From Planomicrobium sp. Y74 (lineage in GTDB: Bacteria > Bacillota > Bacilli > Bacillales_A > Planococcaceae), in the NCBI RefSeq assembly GCF_003668635.1, contig NZ_RCWH01000003.1, positions 1 through 64,000 on the forward strand: a DNA stretch of 64,000 nt, in the 5' to 3' direction. Position numbers and translations under genes: made by a program. Position 1 is the stretch's first letter; every line of letters starts with the position of its first letter. Below the pieces are notes generated by a model. That model made no database searches, was not told where the DNA came from, and worked only from the letters and a program-made list of their open reading frames with translations. This document shows, in pieces, positions 1-9,469 of this stretch.

Positions 1-800
<800 letters not shown>

Positions 801-884
801 ATTACTTTTATGAATTGCTTTGTTTCTAACAGGTTTCCCTGTCGTTTATCCAGTTTTGAGGGCGCAAGCACTCAAAAAAACCAG

Positions 885-999
885 TCCAGTGACGATGGCA
901 AAGAGGCCACACCCGTTCCCATCCCGAACACGGCAGTTAAGCTCTTTTGCGCCGATGGTAGTTGGGGGTCTCCCCCTGTGAGAGTAGGACGTCGCTGGT
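885..999 (+). rRNA. 5S ribosomal RNA
   Basis: A stretch of about 115 nt has the typical 5S body (CCACACCCGTTCCCATCCCG, then GAACACGGCAGTTAAGC) and a closing helix formed by its ends (TCCAGTGACG with CGTCGCTGG). It follows 23S rRNA by about 85 nt, as expected in an rrn operon. The ends are accurate to a few bases. Confidence 0.95.
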
Positions 1000-1013
1000 C
1001 TGATTTTTTTTAT

Positions 1014-1086
1014 GGTCCCGTGGTGTAGCGGTTAACATGCCTGCCTGTCACGCAGGAGATCGCCGGTTCGATCCCGGTCGGGACCG
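1014..1086 (+). tRNA. tRNA-Asp (anticodon GTC)
   Basis: A full cloverleaf of 73 nt: acceptor arm GGTCCCG pairs with CGGGACC, followed by discriminator G. The anticodon loop carries GTC between CTGCC-side and GCAGG-side arms, and the T loop is GGTTCGATCC. CCA is not encoded. It sits 14 nt after the 5S gene and is probably part of the rrn transcript. Confidence 0.96.
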
Positions 1087-1094
1087 TCTTATGA

Positions 1095-1128
1095 TAAACA
1101 CAGCCAATCCGCTGTGTTTATTTTTTTT
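1095..1128 (+). terminator. Terminator of the rrn/tRNA-Asp unit
   Basis: A perfect 10-bp stem (TAAACACAGC with GCTGTGTTTA) with a 6-nt loop is followed by eight T residues. It lies just after tRNA-Asp. Confidence 0.9.
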
Positions 1129-1207
1129 GTCCAAAAGCAACAAGTTTTAACGGATGTTAAGATAGAGAACTTCCGAACAACTGAGTGAGGCGGATAATAT
1201 ATTTTGA

Positions 1208-1237
1208 TTTACAGGCATATCTTCGCTAAACTATGTT
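1208..1237 (+). promoter_or_regulatory. Possible sigma-A promoter for tsaE-tsaB-rimI-tsaD
   Basis: TTTACA at 1208-1213 and TATGTT at 1232-1237 are separated by 18 nt, about 25 nt before tsaE. The match is moderate and no other signal supports it. Confidence 0.35.
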
Positions 1238-1261
1238 AAGACTCAATAGAGGTGACAATGA

Positions 1262-1714
1262 ATGACTTATATTATAGAAGTAAATTCTCCGGAAGAAACA
1301 GAAGCGTTTGCTGCAAAGCTGGCGGGTTTATTGAAGGCGGGCGATCTGCTGACGCTGGAAGGTGGCCTCGGAGCCGGGAAAACAACGTTTACTAAAGGCT
1401 TGGCGAAAGGCCTCGGGATTAAACGGATGGTCAACAGTCCGACGTTTACCATTTTGAAACAGTATTCCGGGAACTTGGATCTCAATCATTTTGATGTCTA
1501 CAGACTTGAAAACAGTGATGAAGATATCGGTTTTGATGAGTTATTTGCCAGTGAGGCAGTTTCTGTTGTCGAGTGGGCGCAATTTATAGAAGATTATTTG
1601 CCCGATGAACGATTGGAAATTACCATAGACCGTCTATCAGAAGAAAGCCGTGCAATTCAGCTGCACCCCATTGGACAGCGTTTTGAAACTCTTTGCAAGG
1701 AGATTATGCCATGA
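1262..1714 (+). CDS. tsaE: tRNA t6A biosynthesis ATPase TsaE
   Basis: TsaE is the small ATPase that cycles the TsaB-TsaD complex during N6-threonylcarbamoyladenosine modification of ANN-decoding tRNAs in the cytoplasm. The 150-residue protein has a Walker A motif GGLGAGKTT at about residues 34-42, the NSPTF switch region and the HFDVYRL segment typical of the family (YdiB in Bacillus). Its start ATG follows AGAGGTGAC. It opens a four-gene set with tsaB, rimI and tsaD; the next start codon overlaps its stop (ATGA), which implies translational coupling. Length is normal for the family. Confidence 0.95.
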   Translation: MTYIIEVNSPEETEAFAAKLAGLLKAGDLLTLEGGLGAGKTTFTKGLAKGLGIKRMVNSPTFTILKQYSGNLDLNHFDVYRLENSDEDIGFDELFASEAVSVVEWAQFIEDYLPDERLEITIDRLSEESRAIQLHPIGQRFETLCKEIMP

Positions 1715-2406
1715 TTTACCTAGGAATCGACACATCAAATTCGCCATTAGCTATTGCATTGGCAAAAGATGATACCATTCTGATAGAAGAAACATCAAAT
1801 CTGAAAATAAACCATTCCTTGACTGCCATGCCTGCGGTAGAGGACCTTATGTCGAAAGCTAAGGTGAACCCATCGGAATTGACTCATATTGCTGTTGCAG
1901 AAGGTCCTGGATCTTATACGGGCGTGCGAATCGGTCTTACGATTGCCAAAACGTTGGCGTGGTCGTTAAAAATCCCCTTGCATATGGTATCGAGCCTAAA
2001 AGTATTGGCAGCAAATGGCCAATTTTTTGATGGAATCATATGTCCGTTAATGGATGCAAGAAGAGGTACTGCCTTTATGGGAGCTTACGACGGCGAAAGC
2101 CTGGAGTCGGTAATTCCCGATCAGCACAGTGATGTTAGGGAATTTCTACTGCAATTAAAAGAAACAGGGCGTCCGGTTTTATTTGTGGGGATGGATATTG
2201 AAATTCATAAGGAAACGATTGGTGAGGTCCTTGGAGACCAGGCTGCTTTTGCAGCACCACAGAACCGCTTGCCACGGGCTTCGAATTTGATCATGCTGGC
2301 GAAGCAATCCAACGAGCAGAATGTGCATCATGCGGTGCCTGAATATCGACGGATTACAGAAGCCGAAGCGAATTATCTCAAGGCACAAGGCGGCGGGGAA
2401 TCATGA
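1711..2406 (+). CDS. tsaB: tRNA t6A biosynthesis protein TsaB
   Basis: TsaB is the inactive ASKHA-fold partner that dimerises with TsaD in t6A synthesis. The 231-residue product begins MIYLGIDTSNSPLAIAL, the first phosphate-loop strand of the fold, and carries the EGPGSYTGVRIG motif near residue 66. I chose ATG 1711 over an upstream in-frame codon at 1693 because AAGGAG at 1698-1703 is well placed for it and the protein then starts exactly at the conserved strand. It overlaps the tsaE stop and ends 4 nt into rimI. Confidence 0.94.
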   Translation: MIYLGIDTSNSPLAIALAKDDTILIEETSNLKINHSLTAMPAVEDLMSKAKVNPSELTHIAVAEGPGSYTGVRIGLTIAKTLAWSLKIPLHMVSSLKVLAANGQFFDGIICPLMDARRGTAFMGAYDGESLESVIPDQHSDVREFLLQLKETGRPVLFVGMDIEIHKETIGEVLGDQAAFAAPQNRLPRASNLIMLAKQSNEQNVHHAVPEYRRITEAEANYLKAQGGGES

Positions 2407-2858
2407 ATGAGGAAGTGACCTTCCGCCAAATGACAGTCGACGATGTGGATGCTGTATTTGAGATTGAGCATTCATCATTTTCTTTGCCATGGACAAAAGA
2501 AGCTTTCCATTATGAAATGATGGAAAACAGGCATGCTTATTATGTTTTGGCTGAAACGGCGGATGGAATCGTCGGTTTTTGCGGCTTATGGATTGTCATG
2601 GATGAATGCCATGTGACTAATATCGCCATACGGCCGGAACAGCGCGGCAAAAAATTGGGTGAGAAACTCATGATTGCCGCAATGGAAACGGCTAAGGAAA
2701 ATGGTGCAAAGTCGATGACTCTCGAAGCCAGAGTGAGCAATACTATTGCAAGAAACCTTTACGAAAAACTTGGATTTAAAAATGGAGGCATCCGGAAGAG
2801 CTATTACTCGGATAATTTTGAGGATGCCATAGTGATGTGGGTGAATTTTGATGAATGA
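2403..2858 (+). CDS. rimI: Ribosomal protein-alanine N-acetyltransferase RimI (GNAT)
   Basis: This 151-residue protein is a single GNAT domain. The acetyl-CoA binding motif [11 protein letters not shown] lies near residues 81-91, and the [22 protein letters not shown] segment is characteristic of RimI. RimI acetylates the N-terminus of ribosomal protein S18 in E. coli; in Bacillales the substrate is less certain. Its ATG overlaps the tsaB stop (ATGA), and its tail overlaps the tsaD start by 8 nt. The tsaB-rimI-tsaD order is widely conserved. Confidence 0.9.
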   Translation: MNEEVTFRQMTVDDVDAVFEIEHSSFSLPWTKEAFHYEMMENRHAYYVLAETADGIVGFCGLWIVMDECHVTNIAIRPEQRGKKLGEKLMIAAMETAKENGAKSMTLEARVSNTIARNLYEKLGFKNGGIRKSYYSDNFEDAIVMWVNFDE

Positions 2859-3870
2859 AGATATCTATGTATTGGGAATAGAGACAAGTTGTGATGAAAC
2901 CGCGGCGTCTGTAGTAAAAAACGGTACAGAAATCATCTCTAATGTTGTCGCTTCACAAATTGAAAGCCATAAGCGCTTTGGTGGAGTTGTACCGGAAATC
3001 GCTTCAAGACATCATGTCGAACAGATTACATTAGTGATTGAAGAAGCACTGCAGCAGGCAAATATGACTCCGGCTGAGTTGAGTGCAGTGGCTGTAACCG
3101 AAGGGCCTGGATTAGTCGGTGCTTTATTGATTGGCGTAAATGCAGCAAAAGCTTTTGCCTTTGCACATCAATTGCCGATTATCGGAGTGCATCATATAGC
3201 AGGTCATATCTATGCCAACCGGCTTGCGCAGGAGATGGAATTTCCTTTACTTGCTCTAGTGATTTCGGGTGGTCATACAGAATTGGTATATATGAAGGAA
3301 CACGGCCATTTTGAAGTCATTGGGGAAACCCGCGACGATGCAGCAGGGGAAGCGTATGACAAAGTAGCGCGTACGTTAAACCTTCCTTATCCAGGTGGCC
3401 CTCATATTGACCGTTTGGCACATGAAAGCACTAACCCGGTCGATTTTCCGCGTGTTTGGCTGGAAGAAGGCACTTACGATTTCAGTTTCAGCGGTTTGAA
3501 ATCATCGGTATTGAATTATATGCACAATGCGGCGCAGCGCGGGGAACAGGTAAAACCTGAAGATGTTGCTGCCGGATTTCAGAACAGCGTAGTTGAAGTG
3601 GTAACTTCTAAAACCCTGCGGGCAGCTGATCAATACAAGGTACGGCAAGTGATCGCAGCAGGAGGGGTGGCAGCCAATAAAGGCTTGCGTGCTTCTCTTG
3701 AAAAAGAGTTTACTGAGAAAGGCATTCCTTTCTTTATTCCGCCATTGCGTTTATGCACCGACAATGCAGCGATGATTGCGGCTGCAGGAACAGTAATGTT
3801 TGAAAAAGGCATCCGCGGAAATATGGCCATGAACGGCCGTCCAGGTATGGAAATGGCTTCATGGATTTAA
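2851..3870 (+). CDS. tsaD: tRNA threonylcarbamoyltransferase TsaD
   Basis: TsaD transfers the threonylcarbamoyl group from TC-AMP to A37 of tRNA. The 339-residue protein shows the opening [14 protein letters not shown], the metal-binding HHIAGH at residues 114-119, ISGGHTELV, and the nucleotide-contact block [15 protein letters not shown] 2851 is used; a TTG directly before it is in frame but has no better spacing. It is the last gene of the t6A set and is followed by a strong terminator. The old name in Bacillus is gcp/ydiE. Confidence 0.96.
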   Translation: MNEDIYVLGIETSCDETAASVVKNGTEIISNVVASQIESHKRFGGVVPEIASRHHVEQITLVIEEALQQANMTPAELSAVAVTEGPGLVGALLIGVNAAKAFAFAHQLPIIGVHHIAGHIYANRLAQEMEFPLLALVISGGHTELVYMKEHGHFEVIGETRDDAAGEAYDKVARTLNLPYPGGPHIDRLAHESTNPVDFPRVWLEEGTYDFSFSGLKSSVLNYMHNAAQRGEQVKPEDVAAGFQNSVVEVVTSKTLRAADQYKVRQVIAAGGVAANKGLRASLEKEFTEKGIPFFIPPLRLCTDNAAMIAAAGTVMFEKGIRGNMAMNGRPGMEMASWI

Positions 3871-3889
3871 ATTGTTAATAAATAAATAC

Positions 3890-3936
3890 TAAAAAGCTCT
3901 TTATCCACAATTCGGATAAAGAGCTTTTTCTTTTTG
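3890..3936 (+). terminator. Terminator after tsaD
   Basis: A 16-bp stem (AAAAAGCTCTTTATCC with its complement) and a 7-nt loop are followed by TTTTTCTTTTT. The loop side overlaps a DnaA-box-like TTATCCACA. Confidence 0.9.
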
Positions 3937-4176
3937 TGCATAAGTAAGCTGAAAATCGGAAATTTAATGAAAAAATGCGAAAATTCCATGGACTTATCCA
4001 CTTTTTATAAACAAACCACTCAAATTCTGTCAATAGAGAACATTTGTACTTATGCACAATTTGTTAATAAGCTGTTTGTAAGTTGAGAATAACTTGGTGA
4101 ATTCCTATATCTTGTGTACCATATAGCAGTATACTATGTGGGTAACTTTTTTATTGGTTGTGGATAATGTGCATAA
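3901..4176. promoter_or_regulatory. Cluster of DnaA-box-like 9-mers
   Basis: The gap between tsaD and the ABC-F gene (about 430 nt, convergent genes) holds several 9-mers matching TTATNCACA. Exact matches: 3901-3909 (TTATCCACA, +), 3935-3943 (TTATGCACA, -), 4050-4058 (TTATGCACA, +), 4159-4167 (TTATCCACA, -) and 4168-4176 (TTATGCACA, -). The last two abut. One-mismatch copies lie at 3994-4002 and near 4210-4218. No open frame here looks coding. DnaA binding is inferred, not shown. Confidence 0.65.
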
Positions 4177-4270
4177 CACTGTTGATAGTTGATATACAAG
4201 GAGAAGCGATGTGCACAACTTTGTGGAAATAAATATTTTGCGAAAAGGTATTGACCAATATATGGACAAA

Positions 4271-4299
4271 GAAAAACCGCATACAAAAGTATACGGTTA
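4271..4299 (-). terminator. Terminator after the ABC-F gene
   Basis: On the minus strand ATAACCGTATAC, a short loop, then GTATGCGGTTTTTC forms a stem with a T tract right after the stop codon of the ABC-F gene. Confidence 0.8.
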
Positions 4300-6240
4300 T
4301 TAACTCAATTGTTCAAGTTTTTCCTGTAATTCAAGCCATAGAGCCATTGTTTCTTCGTGCTGTCCTTTCAGTTCTTCCAACTGCTGCTGCAGAGGAAGCA
4401 GGCGTTCATGATCCTGGAAAATTTCTGGGTCTGTGAATTGCTCTTCTGTTTCGGCAATCTGTAAATCCAGTTTTTCCATATCCTGCTCGACTTCTTCAAG
4501 CTGGCGCGTCAATTGACGTTCCAGTTTTTTTGCTTCCTTATCGATTTGTGAAGTAGAGGCGGCAGTTTCCGGTTTATTGATGACAGAAGGATTTTCCGCT
4601 TCTTCCAATGCTTTCAATTCTTCTGTTTCCAGCTTCTTCTCTACATAATAATCGTAATCGCCAAGGTACTCGGTCGTACCTTCCTTCATCAACTCGATCA
4701 CTTTGGTGGAAATACGATTCATGAAATAACGGTCGTGGGATACGAAAAGGATGGTGCCGGGGTAGTCGAGCAACGCGTTTTCAAGGACTTCCTTGCTGTC
4801 GAGGTCCAAGTGGTTGGTCGGTTCATCGAGCAATAAAACATTCGCTTTTTGCATCATCAGTTTCGCTAGTGCCACTCGTGCTTTTTCGCCACCGGAAAGG
4901 GAAGAAACGGGTTTTAGCACGTCATCTCCAGAGAATAGGAAACGCCCAAGGATGCCGCGAATATCTTTTTCGTTGACCATCGGATATTCGTCCCATAGTT
5001 CGTTTAATACGAGTTTATTGCTTTTCAGGTTGGCCTGTTCCTGGTCGTAATAGCCGAATTGGATGCCGGTGCCGTAATGGATGTCACCATTAAGCGGCGA
5101 AATCTCTTTCATAATTGTTTTCAGCAGCGTCGATTTGCCGACACCATTTGGTCCAACAAGCGCAAGGCTTTCCTGGCGGTACAGCTTCAAATCGATGTTT
5201 TCGGAGACCGGTTTTCCACTGTAGCCGATTTTTAAATCACGGACATTGAGCACATCATTGCCGCTTTGTTTGGCGATAGTGAAGCCGAAACGGGCTGATT
5301 TTTCATTGCCGTCGGGCGCTTCCATCCAGTCAGTTTTTTCGAGCACACGGCGTCGGCTTTGAGCCATTTTAGTCGTTGACGCACGGACGAGGTTGCGGGC
5401 GACATAATCTTCGAGCTTCGCTTTCTCGCTTTGCTGCTTTTCAAACTGTTTCTGATCCAGCTCGTATTGTTTCGCTTTTTCGTCAAGGTAACGGCTGTAG
5501 TTACCGGAGAATTTCCGGACCTGGTGGCGCGAGACCTCATAGACGATGTTGACGACCTGGTCGAGGAAATAGCGGTCATGCGATACGACCAGGATGGCGC
5601 CGGGATAATTCTTCAAATAATTTTCAAGCCAGCTTAATGTTTCGATGTCCAGGTGGTTGGTCGGTTCGTCGAGGATCAACAGCTGCGGCTTGGTCAGCAG
5701 ATGTTTGGCGAGCATCAGCCGGGTTTTCTGGCCGCCTGACAATGAAACCACTTTTTTGCCGTAATCATCGGGATAGAATTTCATGCCGTGCAGGATGGCG
5801 CGAGTATCGGCTTCGTACTGATAGCCGCCGGCGTCCTTGAAAGCGTGCTGAAGAGCATCGTATTCCTGCATCACTTTTTCATTTATTTCCTGATTGTTGT
5901 AGACAGCAGGATCGGCCATCTGTTCCTCAAGCCGGCGCAATTGCTGTTCCTGTTCGCGGAAGCCGCTGAAGATGGTCATCATTTCGTCCCAGATTGTCAT
6001 GTCGGATTCAAGCTTGGACTGCTGCTCGAGATAGCCGACAGTCAAGTCTTTCGGCATGATGATGTCGCCGCTGTCATACGATATTTCCCCGGAAATAATT
6101 TTTAGCAGTGTCGACTTTCCTGCGCCGTTCCGGCCGACAAGAGCGACCCGGTCCCGGTGCTGAACTTCTAATTTAACTCCGGAGAGGATTTCCTCCGCCC
6201 CGAACGATTTATGGATTTGGTTTACTTGCAATACGATCAT
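4300..6240 (-). CDS. ABC-F family ATPase (YdiF-type)
   Basis: A soluble 646-residue protein with two ABC domains and no membrane segment, as in ABC-F factors that act on the ribosome. Domain 1 has Walker A GRNGAGKST at about residues 36-44, the signature LSGGQKTR and LLILDEPTNHLD. Domain 2 has GPNGVGKST, LSGGEKAR and LLLDEPTNHLD. The charged interdomain linker (about 230-310) is the P-site tRNA interaction motif region. A C-terminal Glu/Lys-rich coiled coil covers roughly 560-646. Position between tsaD and rex and the length match Bacillus YdiF. A role in translation, as opposed to antibiotic resistance, is inferred from this context. Confidence 0.92.
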   Translation of the reverse strand: MIVLQVNQIHKSFGAEEILSGVKLEVQHRDRVALVGRNGAGKSTLLKIISGEISYDSGDIIMPKDLTVGYLEQQSKLESDMTIWDEMMTIFSGFREQEQQLRRLEEQMADPAVYNNQEINEKVMQEYDALQHAFKDAGGYQYEADTRAILHGMKFYPDDYGKKVVSLSGGQKTRLMLAKHLLTKPQLLILDEPTNHLDIETLSWLENYLKNYPGAILVVSHDRYFLDQVVNIVYEVSRHQVRKFSGNYSRYLDEKAKQYELDQKQFEKQQSEKAKLEDYVARNLVRASTTKMAQSRRRVLEKTDWMEAPDGNEKSARFGFTIAKQSGNDVLNVRDLKIGYSGKPVSENIDLKLYRQESLALVGPNGVGKSTLLKTIMKEISPLNGDIHYGTGIQFGYYDQEQANLKSNKLVLNELWDEYPMVNEKDIRGILGRFLFSGDDVLKPVSSLSGGEKARVALAKLMMQKANVLLLDEPTNHLDLDSKEVLENALLDYPGTILFVSHDRYFMNRISTKVIELMKEGTTEYLGDYDYYVEKKLETEELKALEEAENPSVINKPETAASTSQIDKEAKKLERQLTRQLEEVEQDMEKLDLQIAETEEQFTDPEIFQDHERLLPLQQQLEELKGQHEETMALWLELQEKLEQLS

Positions 6241-6304
6241 TTTGGGTCACCTCTATTCTCTTTAAGTGTAGCCGATAGAAGCGGGCTTCGCAATCGGCCG
6301 GACC

Positions 6305-6333
6305 TTTACATATCGGGCCGCCTCATGTAAGAT
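6305..6333 (+). promoter_or_regulatory. Promoter for rex-tatA-tatC
   Basis: TTTACA at 6305-6310 and TAAGAT at 6328-6333 are spaced by 17 nt, 36 nt before the rex start codon. This is a good sigma-A match. Confidence 0.55.
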
Positions 6334-6369
6334 AAAGGCGATTTGACACGACCCAGGAGGTAACATTGC

Positions 6370-7005
6370 ATGTTACAGGAACCAACATCCAAAATTCCGC
6401 AAGCCACTACAAAACGGCTTCCGCTTTATTATCGTTTTCTTCAGAATTTCGCCAATGCCGGTCAGAAGAGAATTTCTTCACAGGAACTGAGCGAAGCAAT
6501 GAAAATAGATTCGGCCACCATCAGAAGGGATTTTTCCCATCTGGGAGCACTCGGCAAGAAAGGCTATGGCTACGACGTTCAGGAACTACTCGAATTCTTT
6601 AGAAAGACACTGGATCAGGATGAAGCGACGAACGTAGCGTTGATCGGCGTCGGCAGCCTTGGCAGCGCCTTTTTGAAGTATAATTTCCACCGCAACCATA
6701 ATACGAAGATCATTCTTGCTTTTGATTCGAATAGCCCGCATGAAGGCGAAAAAATCAGCGGCATCGATACGTATCATCCAGATATGATCGAAGAAAAAAT
6801 TAAGGAGTATGGTGTTGAAGTGGTCATTTTAACTGTGCCATCGCGCTCTGCACAGGAAGTAACAGACCGTTTGGCAACAACGGCAATTAAAGGGATTCTG
6901 AACTTCACACCTGTCCGGATAGCAGTGCCTGAAAACATCCGTGTGCAGACCATCGATTTGTCGGTTGAGCTGCAGACACTTATTTATCTGATCAAGCAAA
7001 CCTGA
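6370..7005 (+). CDS. rex: Redox-sensing transcriptional repressor Rex
   Basis: Rex represses fermentative and respiratory genes and releases DNA when the NADH/NAD+ ratio rises. The 211-residue protein has the N-terminal winged helix ([26 protein letters not shown], about residues 34-60) and a Rossmann domain with [13 protein letters not shown] near 91-103. Length matches Bacillus Rex (about 215). AGGAGG stands 7 nt before ATG 6370. It directly precedes tatA-tatC as in Bacillus. No obvious Rex operator was seen in this window. Confidence 0.95.
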   Translation: MLQEPTSKIPQATTKRLPLYYRFLQNFANAGQKRISSQELSEAMKIDSATIRRDFSHLGALGKKGYGYDVQELLEFFRKTLDQDEATNVALIGVGSLGSAFLKYNFHRNHNTKIILAFDSNSPHEGEKISGIDTYHPDMIEEKIKEYGVEVVILTVPSRSAQEVTDRLATTAIKGILNFTPVRIAVPENIRVQTIDLSVELQTLIYLIKQT

Positions 7006-7096
7006 CTTAAAATCTTCACATTTGAAGAGTCCAAGGAAATAGCCAAAGCGGTATAGATGCTGTAAAATAAGACGCATACTACAGGAGGTGTCAATT

Positions 7097-7291
7097 ATGC
7101 CAGGTCCACTAAGTTTGATCGTTATTGCAGTTGTAGCATTGTTGATTTTCGGGCCGAAGAAATTGCCGGAATTGGGTAAAGCGTTCGGTTCTTCACTTCG
7201 CGAATTCAAGAATGCCACTAAAGGGCTTGTTGATGATGACGACGATGACGTTTCAACAAAGAAGAAAGAAGAGCAAAAAGAACTACGATAG
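7097..7291 (+). CDS. tatA: Sec-independent translocase subunit TatA
   Basis: TatA forms the protein-conducting oligomer of the twin-arginine export system. The 64-residue protein has one N-terminal membrane helix ([13 protein letters not shown]), the hinge [14 protein letters not shown], an amphipathic helix and an acidic/basic tail with a run of Asp. ATG 7097 is preferred because AGGAGGTG at 7083-7090 is its ribosome binding site; an in-frame GTG lies inside that site. It pairs with tatC 12 nt downstream, like TatAy-TatCy of Bacillus. Confidence 0.93.
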   Translation: MPGPLSLIVIAVVALLIFGPKKLPELGKAFGSSLREFKNATKGLVDDDDDDVSTKKKEEQKELR

Positions 7292-7303
7292 GATGTTAAT
7301 CCG

Positions 7304-8074
7304 ATGAATGAAAAAGATATGACATTAGTTGAACATATAGGTGAATTGAGAAAACGGCTGACGATTATAGTCGTTTTCTTTCTATTAGCCGTCATTGCCA
7401 GCTTTTTCCTCGCTCAGCCGCTGATCAACTATCTGCAGTATACAGAGGAAGCAAAAAATCTGACATTGAATGCCTTTAAGATTACAGACCCGCTGAAGAT
7501 CTATATGCAGGTCATGATGATTCTTGCGTTGTTCATCACTTCACCAGTGATCATGTATCATTTCTGGGCATTCATCAGCCCCGGCCTGCATGATAAAGAA
7601 CGGCGGGCGACATTGAGTTATATCCCGTTTTCACTGCTGCTTTTTGTCGGAGGGATCGCCTTTTCCTATTTGGTGCTGTTTCCTTACGTAATCGGCTTTA
7701 TGCTGAATATTTCCGACAATCTCTCCATACAGGAAACAATCGGAATCAATGAATACTTCCAGTTCCTGTTCCAGATCACCTTGCCATTCGGCTTCATTTT
7801 CCAGTTGCCGGTGCTGATGCTGTTTCTGACCAGGCTCGGAATCATAACACCGATGCTGATGACGCAGTACCGCAAGTACGCGTATTTTGCGCTGGTGGTT
7901 ATCGCAGCTTTCATCACGCCGCCGGATATCATTTCACATCTGATCGTGACGCTGCCATTGATTCTATTATATGAATTCAGTATTATCATTGCGAAAATCG
8001 GTTATCGTAAATTCTTGAAAGCCGAACAGCAGCAGGCAATCGAAGAACAACAACAAAGCCTTTCAGGGGAATAA
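7304..8074 (+). CDS. tatC: Sec-independent translocase subunit TatC
   Basis: TatC is the receptor for twin-arginine signal peptides. The 256-residue protein begins with the cytosolic EHIGELRKRL motif needed for signal peptide contact and shows six membrane segments, with FPYVIGFML and ITPPDIISH in the conserved C-terminal half. The Gln/Glu-rich tail is normal. With tatA it makes a minimal TatAC system; no tatB is expected in Firmicutes. Confidence 0.95.
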   Translation: MNEKDMTLVEHIGELRKRLTIIVVFFLLAVIASFFLAQPLINYLQYTEEAKNLTLNAFKITDPLKIYMQVMMILALFITSPVIMYHFWAFISPGLHDKERRATLSYIPFSLLLFVGGIAFSYLVLFPYVIGFMLNISDNLSIQETIGINEYFQFLFQITLPFGFIFQLPVLMLFLTRLGIITPMLMTQYRKYAYFALVVIAAFITPPDIISHLIVTLPLILLYEFSIIIAKIGYRKFLKAEQQQAIEEQQQSLSGE

Positions 8075-8121
8075 ACTCTGAGGGGTTTTTGTTTTTATAG
8101 AATACACTTTCCGGAGAAATC

Positions 8122-8155
8122 AAAAGCCCGGCTGCATTTTGCAGCCGGGCTTTAC
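8122..8155. terminator. Bidirectional terminator between tatC and the CPBP gene
   Basis: AAAGCCCGGCTGC, a TATTTT-type loop and GCAGCCGGGCTTT form a 13-bp stem between two convergent genes. T residues follow on the plus side; the minus side has the TTTTGATTTC run. Confidence 0.8.
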
Positions 8156-8974
8156 TTATTTAAAGAAAACGTTGAAGATAAATTGGATTTGCTCCAATTG
8201 TTCCATGCGTTCGATGAAGCGGTTGATTTTGTCCATATTCAGCTGGATGAGCATAACATAGCCGTTCAGCAGGATATGGGCGATGATTGGCGTCAGCAGG
8301 CGTTTCGTTTTCTTGTACAGGAACGCTAGAATTAGACCGGTTGTGAAATACAGCAGAAGGTGCGTGAATTCCAGGTGGACGGCTGCGAAAACGAGGGCGC
8401 TGACAGCGGTAGCGATCCAGAAATTCGTTGTCTGGATCATTGAACCGAAAACAACCCGACGGAAAACGAGTTCTTCCATTACTGGCCCAAAAAGGACGAC
8501 GGCGAAAATGGCAGCCGGCACAACTTTGGCGATGCTGACCAGGTTGGATGTGTTCTCAGAACCAGGATCGATGCCGATGGCAAGTTCGATTAACGCGGCC
8601 AGCGATTGTCCGATGAGCAGCAGCAAGAAGCCGAAGAAGCCCCACAGGATCGCCCAGCCGGTATTAAGTTTCTTGCCTTTCCAGATGTCGAAGAATTTCT
8701 TATCCCGGAAAACGACGATGAGGGCGGTGGCAAAACCGATGCCCATGGCAAGGAAGATCAGCCAGCCGGATGTTGCCGCCTGGGCCATGTCAGGTTCCAT
8801 GCCCTGGCCGATGAAATAATCATAAGTGGAGTTGATGAACAGTACGGGAGATAATTGGATGGCGATGAAAATCAATAACACATATAGAGAAGTTTTTTTT
8901 GTTTTCTTACCTTTTGTTTTGGTTCCGGAATCTTTGAAGAGTTTATCTTTAAGCGAATTTTTCTCGTTGACCAT
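8156..8974 (-). CDS. CPBP family intramembrane metalloprotease (YdiL-like)
   Basis: The CPBP (CAAX protease/bacteriocin-processing) family cleaves membrane substrates by a glutamate-histidine active site. This 272-residue protein has a Lys-rich cytosolic N-terminus and about eight membrane segments. It carries the motifs EExxxR (E167, E168, R172), FxxxH (F196, H200) and HxxxN (H233, N237). ATG 8974 is chosen because AAAGGA lies about 12 nt upstream; the longer frame to 9079 has an atypical start. Location between tatC and groES matches ydiL of Bacillus. The substrate is unknown. Confidence 0.88.
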   Translation of the reverse strand: MVNEKNSLKDKLFKDSGTKTKGKKTKKTSLYVLLIFIAIQLSPVLFINSTYDYFIGQGMEPDMAQAATSGWLIFLAMGIGFATALIVVFRDKKFFDIWKGKKLNTGWAILWGFFGFLLLLIGQSLAALIELAIGIDPGSENTSNLVSIAKVVPAAIFAVVLFGPVMEELVFRRVVFGSMIQTTNFWIATAVSALVFAAVHLEFTHLLLYFTTGLILAFLYKKTKRLLTPIIAHILLNGYVMLIQLNMDKINRFIERMEQLEQIQFIFNVFFK

Positions 8975-9046
8975 GTATGCATAATTCCTTTCGTTTGCAG
9001 TCCTGTTCCTATTGTAGTGGTTAGAAAAAAATAGCGCAAAGAAATA

Positions 9047-9210
9047 GAGAAAAGCGCAAGCGCCCGTTAAGCCCGACAAGCGCTGGAGGGCTTGAAAGTA
9101 ATGGCGCTTTTTGCCATTGCTGGCAGCTCTTTTTCATGTGTCGAAGCTAGCGAAGCGATGCAGACACAAGACCGAAGCGACTCGAGGGGCTGGGCCGCTG
9201 GAGTCTGGAC
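9047..9210 (+). repeat. Dispersed intergenic repeat, copy 1
   Basis: The element starts GAGAAAAGCGCAAGCGCC and ends GGCCGCTGGAGTCTGGAC. The middle is variable and rich in short dyads. The same ends recur in the tandem neighbour (9213-9334) and at 45480-45591. No coding frame or transposase is present. Confidence 0.75.
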
Positions 9211-9212
9211 AA

Positions 9213-9334
9213 GAGAAAAGTGCAAGCGGCCGTTCAGCTCCGACAAGCGTAAGACGATTTGGCGAAGCGGCGTGTTTTCAGCCGCACAGCCAAAGCGGCT
9301 TACGACTCGAGGAGTTGGCCGCTGGAGTCTAGAC
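9213..9334 (+). repeat. Dispersed intergenic repeat, copy 2
   Basis: The second tandem copy starts GAGAAAAGTGCAAGCGGCC and ends GGCCGCTGGAGTCTAGAC. It contains an internal dyad (CGTAAG and CTTACG). It ends about 30 nt before the groESL promoter. Confidence 0.75.
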
Positions 9335-9367
9335 AAATTTTCTTTCAAAAAGTGCTAACCTTACCGC

Positions 9368-9396
9368 TTGCAAATATTCTTACTTTTTATTAAACT
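9368..9396 (+). promoter_or_regulatory. Sigma-A promoter of groES-groEL
   Basis: TTGCAA at 9368-9373 and TAAACT at 9391-9396 have 17-nt spacing. The CIRCE operator begins 11 nt further on, so the transcription start lies at its edge. Confidence 0.7.
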
Positions 9397-9406
9397 GGGA
9401 AATGGG

Positions 9407-9433
9407 TTAGCACTCGAAGAGTGAGAGTGCTAA
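9407..9433 (+). promoter_or_regulatory. CIRCE operator (HrcA site)
   Basis: A perfect TTAGCACTC - 9 nt - GAGTGCTAA inverted repeat, the consensus HrcA operator. It places groESL under heat-shock derepression by HrcA; hrcA itself is not in the window. Confidence 0.97.
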
Positions 9434-9469
9434 TAATTGCATTTACTTATTCAGAGGAGGGTGTTTCAA

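Noticed and set aside
3875-4057. A 60-codon minus-strand frame between tsaD and the ABC-F gene
   Set aside because: It runs across the tsaD terminator and DnaA-box cluster, has no ribosome binding site and reads as an AT-rich chance frame.
3871-4299. Replication origin because of the DnaA boxes
   Set aside because: No dnaA, dnaN, rpmH or gid/mnm genes are nearby, and the flanking genes are not origin markers. A DnaA-binding cluster outside oriC is the better reading.
9047-9334. Insertion sequence before groES
   Set aside because: No transposase frame, target duplication or terminal inverted repeats are visible; it fits a small dispersed repeat.
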